Shown one piece after another: positions 16,150-24,699 of a stretch of 64,000 nucleotides of DNA. Numbering within the stretch: position 1 is the first letter of the stretch; each line of letters opens with the position of its first letter. The position numbers and the translations under genes are program-made. The DNA lies in NCBI GenBank assembly GCA_945787445.1, contig CALZHT010000008.1, forward strand, positions 1-64,000, read 5' to 3'. The DNA comes from an uncultured Desulfobulbaceae bacterium. GTDB taxonomy: Bacteria; Desulfobacterota; Desulfobulbia; Desulfobulbales; CALZHT01. The notes under the pieces were generated by a model, which saw only the letters and a list, made by a program, of their open reading frames with translations, was not told the DNA's origin and did no database searches.

Positions 16150-17847
16150 CTACATCCTGCCGCCTCTGAGGATTACTATCAAGAGCCAGAATCCCATCAA
16201 GCCGGCTACTATGAAGCCGAGCAAGCCGATAACCGGTATCTCGTGCCATTTGGGCGGGAGGCCGGAAAGCACGATGAGGGAGGAGCCGATTATCAAGGCG
16301 GCCAGAACAATGGCAAAAACAATGCGGTTGGTGGTCCGGTCGTGGGTGTAAAGCATGGGGTCCAGGCCACGGTGCTGAAATTCGATGGTTATGCGGCCTT
16401 GGCGTGCCTGTTTGAGAATGGCGCGCAGCTCACGGGGAACCTCCTTGAGCAGGTAAATAAATTCAGCTCCGGAGTTAATAATGTCATGGGCAATTCTCTT
16501 GGGATTAAGGCGGTTGAGTTGGATTTGCCGGACAAAGGGTTCAATATGCTCTGCTATTTCAAAATCCGGATCCAGTCTTCTCCCCAGGCCGTCAGCAGTG
16601 GAGAGTGCTTTCAGCATTAGAAAAAGGTTGGGTTTCATGCGCAGGTTGTGTCGGGTGAGGATCTCGAGAAGTTGGTAGAGAACCTTGCCGATTTCCAACT
16701 GTTTCAGGGGCAGATAAAAATGCTGGTCGATAAAATCGGTCAGATCTCTTTCCAGCTCTGTTGTATCCGGCTCCTGTTCATACATGGTGAGGCGGAGTAT
16801 TGTATCGGCAGCAATCTTGTCATCCCTGCCCACGACCTGGGTGATGAGGTCTGAAAAGTCCTCCCTTTCCTGGCGGTTGATACGGCCCATCATGCCGAAG
16901 TCAAGATAACAGATTACATTATTCGGAAGGATGAAAATGTTGCCGGGGTGGGGATCGGCATGAAAGAAACCATGAATAAAAATCTGTTTCATGATCAAGG
17001 TGGCTCCGCGCCGGGCGAGTTCCTGAAGATTGTATCCGGCTTCATGAAGTTGGTCCAGGTTGGAAGCCTTGATGCCCTCCACATATTCCATGGTAAGAAT
17101 ACGTTTTGTGGTCAGGTCAGGAAAAACCCTGGGGATATATATCGTGTCATCATCAATAAATCTTCTGGCAAATTGCTCAATATGGGCTGCCTCGGTAATG
17201 TAGTTTATCTCCTTTTCAAGGCTGCGGGCAAATTCTTCAATAATTTTGGTGGGACGGTGGATTTCAAACTCTTCCAAATGTTTTTCCGACAGGGCGGCCA
17301 GATGGAGCATGATTTCCAGGTCTACTTCTATGATGTTTCTGATGTGCGGGCGTTGGATTTTTACCACAACCTCGCCTTCCTCCCGCAGACGCGCCCTATG
17401 TACCTGACCAATAGAAGCTGCGGCCAGCGGAGTTTCGGCAAAGTATTCAAAAATCTCTTCTGGATAACTGCCGGTTTCTGATTTAAATATTTCCCGCACC
17501 TCCTCATAGGGAAACTGTGGCACGCTGTCCTGGAGTTTGGCGAGTTCCTGTGCGAATTCAAGAGGAATGAGGTCGGGTCGGGTGGAAAGGAGCTGGCCCA
17601 TCTTGACAAAAGTGGGTCCCAATTCTTCCAAGGCCTTGCGAACCTTTTCAGCCCGCGTCAGCTTTTCAATGTGCTCCTTCCGCTTCCTGGCAATAATCTG
17701 CAGCCCGGCACCCAGATACTCCTCTATCTTCAAGGTATCCAACAGGTCCCCGAAACCGTATTGGAAAAGGATTTGGAGTATCTGACGATAGCGGTTAAGG
17801 TGACGGTAGGTGCGGCCGATGACGCCGATCCTTCTGATACTCAGCAT
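16150..17847 (-). CDS. ubiB: UbiB/AarF/ABC1-family atypical kinase
   Basis: 565 residues on the minus strand. It shows the family motifs in order: the KxGQ-type segment VKMGQLLSTRPDLIP, the alanine-rich nucleotide loop AAASIGQVHRA, VVVKIQRP (lysine) and the catalytic HADPHPGNIF and YLDFGMMG. Two C-terminal membrane helices (VFAIVLAALIIGSSLIVL and IPVIGLLGFIVAGLMGFWLLIVIL) anchor it. UbiB-like proteins support ubiquinone synthesis or lipid handling, probably through ATPase activity on membrane lipids. It abuts a phasin-like gene and lies between the two convergent arms of the lipid cluster, which may be meaningful but could be chance. Confidence 0.9.
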   Translation of the reverse strand: MLSIRRIGVIGRTYRHLNRYRQILQILFQYGFGDLLDTLKIEEYLGAGLQIIARKRKEHIEKLTRAEKVRKALEELGPTFVKMGQLLSTRPDLIPLEFAQELAKLQDSVPQFPYEEVREIFKSETGSYPEEIFEYFAETPLAAASIGQVHRARLREEGEVVVKIQRPHIRNIIEVDLEIMLHLAALSEKHLEEFEIHRPTKIIEEFARSLEKEINYITEAAHIEQFARRFIDDDTIYIPRVFPDLTTKRILTMEYVEGIKASNLDQLHEAGYNLQELARRGATLIMKQIFIHGFFHADPHPGNIFILPNNVICYLDFGMMGRINRQEREDFSDLITQVVGRDDKIAADTILRLTMYEQEPDTTELERDLTDFIDQHFYLPLKQLEIGKVLYQLLEILTRHNLRMKPNLFLMLKALSTADGLGRRLDPDFEIAEHIEPFVRQIQLNRLNPKRIAHDIINSGAEFIYLLKEVPRELRAILKQARQGRITIEFQHRGLDPMLYTHDRTTNRIVFAIVLAALIIGSSLIVLSGLPPKWHEIPVIGLLGFIVAGLMGFWLLIVILRGGRM

Positions 17848-18159
17848 CTACTTTTTCGCCTCTTTTCCTTTGACAGCCTGTGCCAATTCCTTGACCTGGT
17901 CCTCAAGCTTGGCTACATCATCCTTGGTCACAAGGTTCATTTTCTCAATTGCCTTGTTAACCAAATCTTCAAGCTGTTCTTCCATATCCTTTTTAGCAGT
18001 CTCTGATCTTTTTTTCAGTTCTTCATAGAAATCTTTGCCTTCTTTCTCACTGAGCTTTCCCTTTTCAATAATTTCCTTTGCCAGCTCCTCCAGCTTTTCT
18101 TTCGTTAAAAAGGCGAGCCCTAACCCTGTAAATGTTACTTTTTTGATGATATCAAGCAT
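17848..18159 (-). CDS. Phasin-like coiled-coil protein (PhaF/PhaI type)
   Basis: 103 residues, strongly helical, lysine- and glutamate-rich with a heptad pattern (VKELAQAVKGKEAKK at the end, KKDMEEQLEDLVNKAIEKM in the middle). The N-terminus MLDIIKKVTFTGLGLAFLTKEKLEELAKE is typical of the polyhydroxyalkanoate regulator/phasin family. Its stop is immediately followed by the UbiB start, a common pairing in Desulfobacterota and other bacteria, so the two are probably co-transcribed. It may be a small partner protein of UbiB rather than a PHA granule protein; no PHA synthase is in the window. Confidence 0.75.
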   Translation of the reverse strand: MLDIIKKVTFTGLGLAFLTKEKLEELAKEIIEKGKLSEKEGKDFYEELKKRSETAKKDMEEQLEDLVNKAIEKMNLVTKDDVAKLEDQVKELAQAVKGKEAKK

Positions 18160-18223
18160 TTCTGTCCTCCATTATTATGTTATTAGTCTATTAATAAGAT
18201 AAGCAGGAAGCTGGAAAAATCCA

Positions 18224-18465
18224 ATTTCAGATCTCCTGAACTCGAGGATTTTACGATGATACCAACGTTGATAATGCCCGGAAGAGTGCCTTAAGTTCGA
18301 AGTGCTTAAAGTTAATGTACTTATTTTATTAGATGTACCTTTAACTTTAAGCAATTCGAACTTTAGCGCACTTTAGGCACTTATGCCCGGTATCAATTTT
18401 TTCAAGGGTTCCTCTATCTCCTCAATAATAAGCCATTGGGTGAGGAATTCTGAATTTGAATGACG
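18224..18465 (+). repeat. Composite repeat element with R2 palindrome, copy 2
   Basis: A stretch of about 240 bp that is a diverged copy of 30947-31137. Both share CTCGAGGATTTTACGATGAT-like sequence, then the R2 palindrome (18284-18382 here), then GGTATCAA..., CCTCTATCTCCTCAATA and a final GAATTCTGAATTT. The gene-free interval 18160-18558 contains this element, the upstream region of the phasin gene, and nothing else I can identify. Orientation is arbitrary. Confidence 0.75.
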
Positions 18466-18558
18466 GGGAGGCTTGTGTGAAAGTGTGACAATGTCATCCC
18501 GGTAGGATCGCAAAAATGAAAACCTTCGCCGAAGGAAGGTCGCGGGTCATCCCATTTC

Positions 18559-19707
18559 CTATACAGCGGTGAGCATCATGTAACCTATGGAAAATCGACC
18601 GCTTTCCGGGATGAAACAGAGGAGCTTGTCGCCTTTGTGAACATGGCCTGATTTGAAAAGTTCTTCAAGGATAATGTATATGGACGCAGCGCCGGTATTT
18701 CCCTTGAGGGCAAGATTCGAGGACCATTTTTCAAAAGGTATTTCAAAGCCGATGTCGCGCATATGCTCATAAAGCTCCATCTTGAAATAGTCGGAAGAGT
18801 AATGCGGCAGGAACCAGTCAATTTCATCGGAGCTGAGATTATATTTTTTGATCTGGTGAGGAAGGGTCCTTTCGATCGAAGTGGTGATGATTTCCTTATT
18901 GAGCAGTTTGGCATCCTGTTTGACGAGAAACGCCCTGTTGTCCAGTGCATCCTGCAGCGAAGAAAATTCGCGCCAGCCCTTTAAAATGCCGTTGTCCTGC
19001 TTTATTGCCCCGGCATACATGCAGGCATCAAATTGATTGGCATGGGACATGATTTCTATCCAGTCAATTCGCAAGGAGAGCCGTCCTTCCGGAGCCTTAC
19101 CGGTGAGAAAAGCGGCGCCGGCTCCGTCTGAGAGCATCCAGCGCAAGAAATCAGCCTCAAAGGCCAGCATGGGCTGTTGGTCCAGTTTTTCTGCCTTTTC
19201 CGGATTGATTGAACCGCAGAACTGGGAGCGCATGAACGTGGAGGAATTTTCCGATCCGGCCGCAACACCGTTCTTATGTAATCCTTGTGCCACATTCATA
19301 TAGGCATACTTCAGTGCCGTAATACCGGAGAGGCATATGCCGGCTGTGCTCACTATTTCGCAAGGTCCGCATCCTATTTCTCCATGTACCATGGAGGCAT
19401 GACCGGGCATGAACTGGTCCGCTGCCGAAGTTCCGCAGCATAAACATTTTATGTCATCTAGGGTAAAGCCATCGTATGGTTTGAGACGACGTATGGCCTC
19501 GGCCGCTAGCTGGGCATTGGTGTGGGTTATTTTGCCGGTCTTGGGATCAAGAGCGTAATAACGTTGGTCAATCTTGTTGTTTCTGAGGATGATCTTCCGG
19601 GTTCGCGAAGGAACCTGATTGACCATGCCCAGAATCTGTTCCATCTCCTCATTGCCGACGGGATCGTTAGGGAGAAAGTATGCAATATCTGTTATATAAA
19701 CATCCAT
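18559..19707 (-). CDS. KASIII-like beta-ketoacyl synthase
   Basis: 382 residues with the two-fold thiolase fold. The nucleophile is probably Cys in VSTAGICLSGITAL (about residue 125); His is in WFLPHYSSD and Asn in LKGNTGAASIYI, giving the Cys-His-Asn triad of FabH-type enzymes rather than Cys-His-His. FabH-like enzymes usually start chains from acyl-CoA, or in secondary pathways transfer or condense with unusual substrates. It is the last gene of the minus arm, 17 bp after the radical SAM gene. The N-terminus has the typical ITDIAYFLPNDPVGNEEM. Confidence 0.85.
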   Translation of the reverse strand: MDVYITDIAYFLPNDPVGNEEMEQILGMVNQVPSRTRKIILRNNKIDQRYYALDPKTGKITHTNAQLAAEAIRRLKPYDGFTLDDIKCLCCGTSAADQFMPGHASMVHGEIGCGPCEIVSTAGICLSGITALKYAYMNVAQGLHKNGVAAGSENSSTFMRSQFCGSINPEKAEKLDQQPMLAFEADFLRWMLSDGAGAAFLTGKAPEGRLSLRIDWIEIMSHANQFDACMYAGAIKQDNGILKGWREFSSLQDALDNRAFLVKQDAKLLNKEIITTSIERTLPHQIKKYNLSSDEIDWFLPHYSSDYFKMELYEHMRDIGFEIPFEKWSSNLALKGNTGAASIYIILEELFKSGHVHKGDKLLCFIPESGRFSIGYMMLTAV

Positions 19708-19724
19708 TATCCGGTACCTGAAAT

Positions 19725-21020
19725 TTACAGCTTCGCTCTGGAGTGCCCCTCTTTAAGCAGATTGGCGTATCTCTGGTAAAATACCTGTTCGTCCAGCTTA
19801 GTGGCGATCACCGCATTGGTAAGAGTATAGTAATCTAGATCGTGGATGACAATTCTTTCTTGCAAAGATTTGTATAATGCAGTGCCGGGCAAGGGAGTGA
19901 GCACGGTGGGCATGGGCAGGTCAATGGCGGTGTCCTGGATATATCGTGTGAGTTCGTCAAACTGAGGCTCATCATAGTCTGGTGAGATAATAAAGTCCCC
20001 TATAATGGTTATGCCGATGTCATGGAGAATTTTAATGGCTTCGGTGTTGACTGCCGCCTTGTTTTTTTTGTTCAATTTTTGAAGTTCTTCATCGGTGATC
20101 TCTTCAAAACCGATGATCACCGCCCTGAGTCCGGCCTCTTGCCATTGTTTCATAAGGTCCGGGTGACGCACCACGGTGTCGGACCTCACATCAGCAAGAT
20201 ATTGTTTTTGTATTCCAGCTTCCTTAATGGCCGTGCATAGTGCTCCGGCATGGTGCGGATCGCCAAAGGTGTTGGCATCGAGGAGGCGGATTACGGGAAT
20301 ATCTCCAAGGAGGTCAATATCCCGGAGTACTGAATCTGTTCTATGGGTGAGATAACGGCCGTTTGTCAAAGCGCCTATGCAGCAGAACGAACAGTCATAT
20401 GGACAGCCGAAAGCTGTTGCCACAAAGCCCATCCGGATATTGAGGGTTTTGAGGATATACGTGTCGCGGTATTGGGCAACCAGATCATATCTGGGCGGTT
20501 TTTCCTCCACCAGATCACCCATGGAGTATTTTCTGGGGATAAACCTGAGCGATTCACCCGGAGTTGTCTTGGCAACTCCTGGTAGATTGCTGCTGGCCAC
20601 CCCTTCCTCAAGGGAAGTGACAAGTTCCTTGAAGCTCGCTTTACCCAAGCCCACAACCACGAAATCAATATTTTTCCTGTTGAAAAATTCAGGATCGTTG
20701 CTGGCATGGATGCCGCCGACAACAACGGTAGCACCGCAGGTTTCCTTAATCTCGGCAGCAAGGGCTAAGACGGTGTTGGCTTCACAGGTAATACTGGTGA
20801 GGCCGGCAATGTCTGGCGTAAAGGTTCGGAGTATATCCTGAAGAGTGTCCGGTTCCGCTTTAAGATCAAGAATCCGTACATCATGGTCGGCAAGGTTTCC
20901 TGCCAGAACTTCCAGGCACAGGGGTTCACCCCGAAATATCTGTTTGATGGAGTCTATTCCGTAGCGTTCTTCAGGGATGCTGCGTCCGCAGTTAGGTGGG
21001 TTGACAAGCAGGATTTTCAT
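19725..21020 (-). CDS. Second B12-binding-domain radical SAM enzyme
   Basis: 431 residues from the ATG at 21020, which begins MKILLVNPPNCG; the track's longer start adds an unlikely N-terminus. The B12-binding domain (about 1-140) contains LVNPP, ITCEANTVLALAAEIK and VVVGGIHASNDPEF. The radical SAM core has ATAFGCPYDCSFCC, a CX3CX2C motif (with an additional Cys next to it). Later elements include VIIGFEEITDEELQKLNKK and TIIGDFIISPD. It differs clearly from the first such enzyme (10499), so the two probably act on different steps. The 212-bp gap upstream (21021-21232) holds repeat and hairpin sequence. Confidence 0.88.
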   Translation of the reverse strand: MKILLVNPPNCGRSIPEERYGIDSIKQIFRGEPLCLEVLAGNLADHDVRILDLKAEPDTLQDILRTFTPDIAGLTSITCEANTVLALAAEIKETCGATVVVGGIHASNDPEFFNRKNIDFVVVGLGKASFKELVTSLEEGVASSNLPGVAKTTPGESLRFIPRKYSMGDLVEEKPPRYDLVAQYRDTYILKTLNIRMGFVATAFGCPYDCSFCCIGALTNGRYLTHRTDSVLRDIDLLGDIPVIRLLDANTFGDPHHAGALCTAIKEAGIQKQYLADVRSDTVVRHPDLMKQWQEAGLRAVIIGFEEITDEELQKLNKKNKAAVNTEAIKILHDIGITIIGDFIISPDYDEPQFDELTRYIQDTAIDLPMPTVLTPLPGTALYKSLQERIVIHDLDYYTLTNAVIATKLDEQVFYQRYANLLKEGHSRAKL

Positions 21021-21050
21021 GGACTTGCGACTTGATAAATATGTCCTGGG

Positions 21051-21140
21051 CAATTGAAGCATCCCGCGGCCCCGCTGAAACGGGATTTCCGCTTCGCTAC
21101 AACAAGCCACGGGGTATGCACTTCGCTATGCATGTTCAAA
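21051..21140 (+). repeat. Dispersed repeat, family R4, copy 1
   Basis: Related to 57370-57474. The shared end is GCACTTCGCTATGCATGTTC (plus AAA), and the left part shares a CCCCG...CGGGAT motif. It lies in the gap between two radical SAM genes of the minus arm. Confidence 0.6.
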
Positions 21141-21141
21141 T

Positions 21142-21204
21142 AAAAATTTTCGGGGCCATAAAGAAGAGAGAACAACATCATCCAACTCTCTTCATGACCC
21201 CGAA
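21142..21204. terminator. Inverted repeat between two radical SAM genes, possible attenuator
   Basis: CGGGG plus AAGAGAG on the left pairs with CTCTCTT plus CCCCG on the right, with a 15-nt loop. On the minus strand it would lie just after the SPASM gene's stop. No T-tract follows on that strand, so full termination is doubtful. Confidence 0.4.
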
Positions 21205-21232
21205 TCATTGGATGTTTTTTGATTATGCATGA

Positions 21233-22300
21233 TCAATCTGCCCCTGCGGATGCTGCCTTTTTATGCACTTCCAGCCAGCACATCGGATCTTCGGCCAGGT
21301 AATCCCCGGTTACCTGATAGGCATGCCCACGGCAACCATAACAGTAGTTTCCGAGATCACACATGGAGCAACGGCCCTTGATGGTAGTTCTGATATTCCG
21401 TAGGTCATGGATCACGGGGCTTTTTTTGATTATTTCCGTCAGAGGTTGTTCACGGATATTGCCGACAGCGACACTGACGCCCGGACACGGATTGACTTCG
21501 CCGTTTGCCGTTACCGTGCAGGAATATTCATGCCGGGCGCATTGTGAAGCAGCAAGCGGGGGATGGGGATACCACTGATTGCCATACTCTTCATAATCGA
21601 TATGGGCCAGGGTTTCGAAGAGTTGCCTGATTTCAGGGATGGAAACTTCCAGATCAGGGTTTTCTTTGGCGCGCCCCTGTAAGGTCATCATTTCTATGTA
21701 GGGAATGATGGACCGGTTCCGGGCCCAACGCCATATGTCCGGAAGTTCTTCATAGTTTTGCCGACAGATTATGGTCTCTATTCCAAGCGCCCTGTCCTTG
21801 GAGGGGTACCCCGCAGCCATCAGAGTTTCAATCCCCTGTTCAATGGCGGTAAAGGCGCCGCGGTGCCCGGCGAGAAGATCTTGGACCTCGGGCCTTCTGC
21901 TGTTCATCTTTACCACCACCGATACTTTCCGGTCAAAAAGGGCCTTTGCATTGTCAGGGGTGAGCAGCATACCGTTGGTGAAAAGGTCCACTTTGATGTT
22001 TTTTGCCAGTATATGATCAATAACCTTGAACAGATTTCCGTAAAGGAGAGGTTCACCGCCGCCCAAAACTATTATTTTCCTGGCGCCAAGGGCAGCAGCC
22101 TGGTCCACCACATCCAGAATTTCGTCAAGGGTAAGTTCATTGTCCTGCGGCGCACCCGAAGATGCATAGCAATAGAGGCAACGAAGATTACATGCCCGTG
22201 AAAGTTCTAATTCCAAGGACAACAAGCCGTTTCTGGCCCGTGTTTCTGCGATTTCTTCCGGAGAGAATTCAAGACCCCAATGTTCTCCAAAGCATTTCAT
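21233..22300 (-). CDS. SPASM-domain radical SAM enzyme
   Basis: 355 residues. The core has SRACNLRCLYCYASSG, a CX3CX2C motif near residue 38. GGGEPLLY is the usual SAM-binding GGEP motif. The C-terminal SPASM region has Cys in CTVTANGEVNPCPG, CSMC, CYGC and a final MCW, enough for two auxiliary clusters. Enzymes of this type modify peptides or small molecules. Its start overlaps the stop of the PaaK-like gene by 4 bp (ATGA), which suggests coupled translation with the acid-activating enzyme. A small-molecule or ACP-bound substrate is likely from context; peptide maturation is the alternative, but no precursor peptide is visible. Confidence 0.88.
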   Translation of the reverse strand: MKCFGEHWGLEFSPEEIAETRARNGLLSLELELSRACNLRCLYCYASSGAPQDNELTLDEILDVVDQAAALGARKIIVLGGGEPLLYGNLFKVIDHILAKNIKVDLFTNGMLLTPDNAKALFDRKVSVVVKMNSRRPEVQDLLAGHRGAFTAIEQGIETLMAAGYPSKDRALGIETIICRQNYEELPDIWRWARNRSIIPYIEMMTLQGRAKENPDLEVSIPEIRQLFETLAHIDYEEYGNQWYPHPPLAASQCARHEYSCTVTANGEVNPCPGVSVAVGNIREQPLTEIIKKSPVIHDLRNIRTTIKGRCSMCDLGNYCYGCRGHAYQVTGDYLAEDPMCWLEVHKKAASAGAD

Positions 22301-23613
22301 AAGGCGTTCTCTTTGCGTAGATCAAAAAATTTTTTTAGTTTCCGCCCGCCTCCCTGTTCCATGTAGGCAAGCACCTCGTTTTTCGGCTTTATAATTATCT
22401 CAGGCAGCACCCGCAAATGGGCCTGCACAAATTCACCAACTGTGTTTTCATCGAGTGGCTCGTCGGTTCCAATAACCACGGATATCTCATCGGACAGTTC
22501 AAAGGATGATCGCGCTTCAATGTATGCGGCCTGCACCTGCGGCAGCTCGTGGAGTGCATGGAAGATCATCTCCGGGTAGAGTGTGGTGCCGCGGAACTTA
22601 AGGCGCTGCGCGAGCCTGCCCTCAATGGCTCCAAGCCTGGAAGTCTGCCATCCGCAGTCGCATGGCTCGCTATGGATTCTCGAAATATCACCGGTCCGGA
22701 AACGTACAAGAGGAAATCCTTCCACGCCAAGAGGTGTAACCACTACCTCGCCGTGGTGCCCTGGTGGCAGAGGATTGCCATTGTCATCAATAATTTCGGT
22801 GATCATCATTTCAGGATGGATATGGCCGCCACAGGATTCCTGGCACTCGCAGAAAGCGGTTTCGAGTTCGGTAGCACCATAGGAGGTAAAAATCTGTGCC
22901 CCCCATATATCTTCAAGAGCCATGCCCAGGGCAGTGAGCGTATGGTCAGCTTTTCGGACCGGTTCGCCGATGGTGACAATGGTTTTGATCCCAGCTTCTG
23001 CAGGTGAAATGTCGTGTTCCATACCCCAGTTTGCCAACTTAAGCAGAAAAGATGGAACCCCAACAAGACCGTTTGGTTTGAGTTGCCGGATAAGTTCCCA
23101 CTGACGGGCCGGCTGGCCTGGTCCGCTTCTGATGGCTGATGCGCCCAGCCGCACGAGACCGGAGTAATAGGCAAGCCCGGCAATAAAGCAACGATCCAAG
23201 GTAACGCAGAGGAGAAAACAGTCACCCGGTCGGGTGCCGGTTCCCCAATATCCCATGGTTTCATTAAAGGCGAGTCTCACTAGATCACGGCGGGAATAAG
23301 GAACAGGAATGCTGTTTCCAGTTGTTCCCGAAGTCAAGGCGATATCGGCAATGGATAAAGGGGAGACAGCCTGAAACGCGGCAGGATCTTTCTGGATATC
23401 GCTGCGGGTGGTGAGAGGTAGTGTCTTAATATCTTCCAGTGATGTAATGTCGTTCGGCAACAGGCCGATTGCCTTAAACATATCTTTATAAAAAGGCGCC
23501 CGCCCCGCTTGTTGCAGATGACTTCGCAGGAGTGCTACCTGTTGGTCATATATCTCAGCAGGATCAGCGTTACGCCATTGGATGGCTTTATCAAGCGAGT
23601 ATTTAAATTTCAT
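22297..23613 (-). CDS. PaaK-like adenylate-forming enzyme (phenylacetate-CoA-ligase family)
   Basis: 438 residues. The N-terminal half has the ATP-binding P-loop-like LTSGTTGNSIPVPYSR; the middle has SYGATELETAFCE and the adenylate motif LVRFRTGDISRI. The C-terminal lid domain is short, with PEMIFHAL and YMEQGGGRKLKKFF. The family activates aromatic or short-chain acids as acyl-AMP and transfers them to CoA or, in biosynthetic clusters, to an ACP. Here it could load the starter unit onto one of the two ACPs. It lies 12 bp after PlsC and overlaps the SPASM gene. Confidence 0.88.
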   Translation of the reverse strand: MKFKYSLDKAIQWRNADPAEIYDQQVALLRSHLQQAGRAPFYKDMFKAIGLLPNDITSLEDIKTLPLTTRSDIQKDPAAFQAVSPLSIADIALTSGTTGNSIPVPYSRRDLVRLAFNETMGYWGTGTRPGDCFLLCVTLDRCFIAGLAYYSGLVRLGASAIRSGPGQPARQWELIRQLKPNGLVGVPSFLLKLANWGMEHDISPAEAGIKTIVTIGEPVRKADHTLTALGMALEDIWGAQIFTSYGATELETAFCECQESCGGHIHPEMMITEIIDDNGNPLPPGHHGEVVVTPLGVEGFPLVRFRTGDISRIHSEPCDCGWQTSRLGAIEGRLAQRLKFRGTTLYPEMIFHALHELPQVQAAYIEARSSFELSDEISVVIGTDEPLDENTVGEFVQAHLRVLPEIIIKPKNEVLAYMEQGGGRKLKKFFDLRKENAL

Positions 23614-23625
23614 ATGTGGATGTAC

Positions 23626-24426
23626 TCACCTGGTTGAGTGAATTGGAGAATAACCAGGTTCAATCTGGGCAGTTGGAGAGGCCGATTCATCCACCCCATA
23701 CCCGCATTTTTGTAGTTCGGCTGCAATAGCATTTTTAACCAGAATTTTAAGTTTTCTTGTCTGCTCAGCACATTCATCGTGACTTTCCGGCATAATTGGC
23801 GGCAAAATGATCATTTTAATGGAGGCAGGCGTGAGTAATCTTTTGCCGGGCGGTAAAAGTTCAAACGTCCCTATGATGCAGACCGGTACGATGGGAAGGC
23901 TTGTATGGCTGGCGAGCTGGAATGCTCCATTTTTAAACCTTCGCAGTTTGCCGTCACGGGACCTGTGGCCTTCCGGCCAGACAATGAGGGAGCATCCTCT
24001 CTCCAGAAGCATGCGGCCTTTTTCCTCAACTTCGTCCCAACCCTCGGTTGCATCAATATACTGTGCGAGGTGCATTACCCATTTGTAAAAGGGTATCCGA
24101 AACGGCCAGGATGTAATAAAAGCCATTTCATAAGGCAGCAATCCGAACAAGTAGGGATCGACCGAGGAAAAATGATTTGTGGCAAAGATTACAGGCGTTT
24201 TGATTCCGCCTGAGCGATCCTCAACCACAATAGTGGCCATAAAGGGAATCAGCCTAACCAATACCCATCCGAAGACGCGGACACTTTTTCGGATTATTTC
24301 GTCGGTGGGGTGCCGTAAAAATACACCATTGATGAGCAGGATCATGGGAAGGATCAGTACAAAGCTCACGATGTTTACCAAGGCAAACATTGGCCAGATA
24401 TAGAGATTGAGGAAGAGTTTTTTCAT
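23626..24426 (-). CDS. PlsC-like 1-acylglycerol-3-phosphate acyltransferase
   Basis: 266 residues. One N-terminal membrane helix (LYIWPMFALVNIVSFVLILPMILL) and a second hydrophobic segment. The acyltransferase motifs are present: NHFSSVD (NHX4D type), EGHRSRDGKLRRFKNGAF in place of the usual EGTRS, and VPVCIIGTFE. It should acylate a lysophosphatidate or a related acceptor, using acyl-ACP or acyl-CoA. In this cluster it may place the special acyl chain in a phospholipid. It lies between ACP 2 and the PaaK-like gene. Confidence 0.88.
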   Translation of the reverse strand: MKKLFLNLYIWPMFALVNIVSFVLILPMILLINGVFLRHPTDEIIRKSVRVFGWVLVRLIPFMATIVVEDRSGGIKTPVIFATNHFSSVDPYLFGLLPYEMAFITSWPFRIPFYKWVMHLAQYIDATEGWDEVEEKGRMLLERGCSLIVWPEGHRSRDGKLRRFKNGAFQLASHTSLPIVPVCIIGTFELLPPGKRLLTPASIKMIILPPIMPESHDECAEQTRKLKILVKNAIAAELQKCGYGVDESASPTAQIEPGYSPIHSTR

Positions 24427-24438
24427 ATTTCCGCTTGT

Positions 24439-24699
24439 TCAGTTAGCATGCTGTTCACCAATACTCACAATGAGCCTTATGAGATCATCCACGGTTTTCA
24501 CAGCCCGGATCTTTTCTTCATCATTCATTTTCATGCCAAAAGCCTTTTCAAGCGCAACAACCATGTCCACCGCGTCCAGGCTGTCGAGGCCAAGGTCATC
24601 ATAAAGGGTTGCCTCGGGCTGGAGAAGCTCTTGATCCAACTCAAATTCATCCACGAGGACTTCGATAACCTTTTGGCGAATCGTTTCCTCATATGTCAT
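24439..24699 (-). CDS. Acyl carrier protein 2
   Basis: 86 residues with LGLDSLDAVDMVVALEKAFG; Ser40 is the expected 4'-phosphopantetheine site. It resembles the FabF-associated ACPs of aryl-polyene-like clusters more than the housekeeping AcpP. Its start overlaps the stop of the upstream ketosynthase by 11 bp. It is the second ACP in the cluster; the first is at 15820. Confidence 0.9.
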   Translation of the reverse strand: MTYEETIRQKVIEVLVDEFELDQELLQPEATLYDDLGLDSLDAVDMVVALEKAFGMKMNDEEKIRAVKTVDDLIRLIVSIGEQHAN

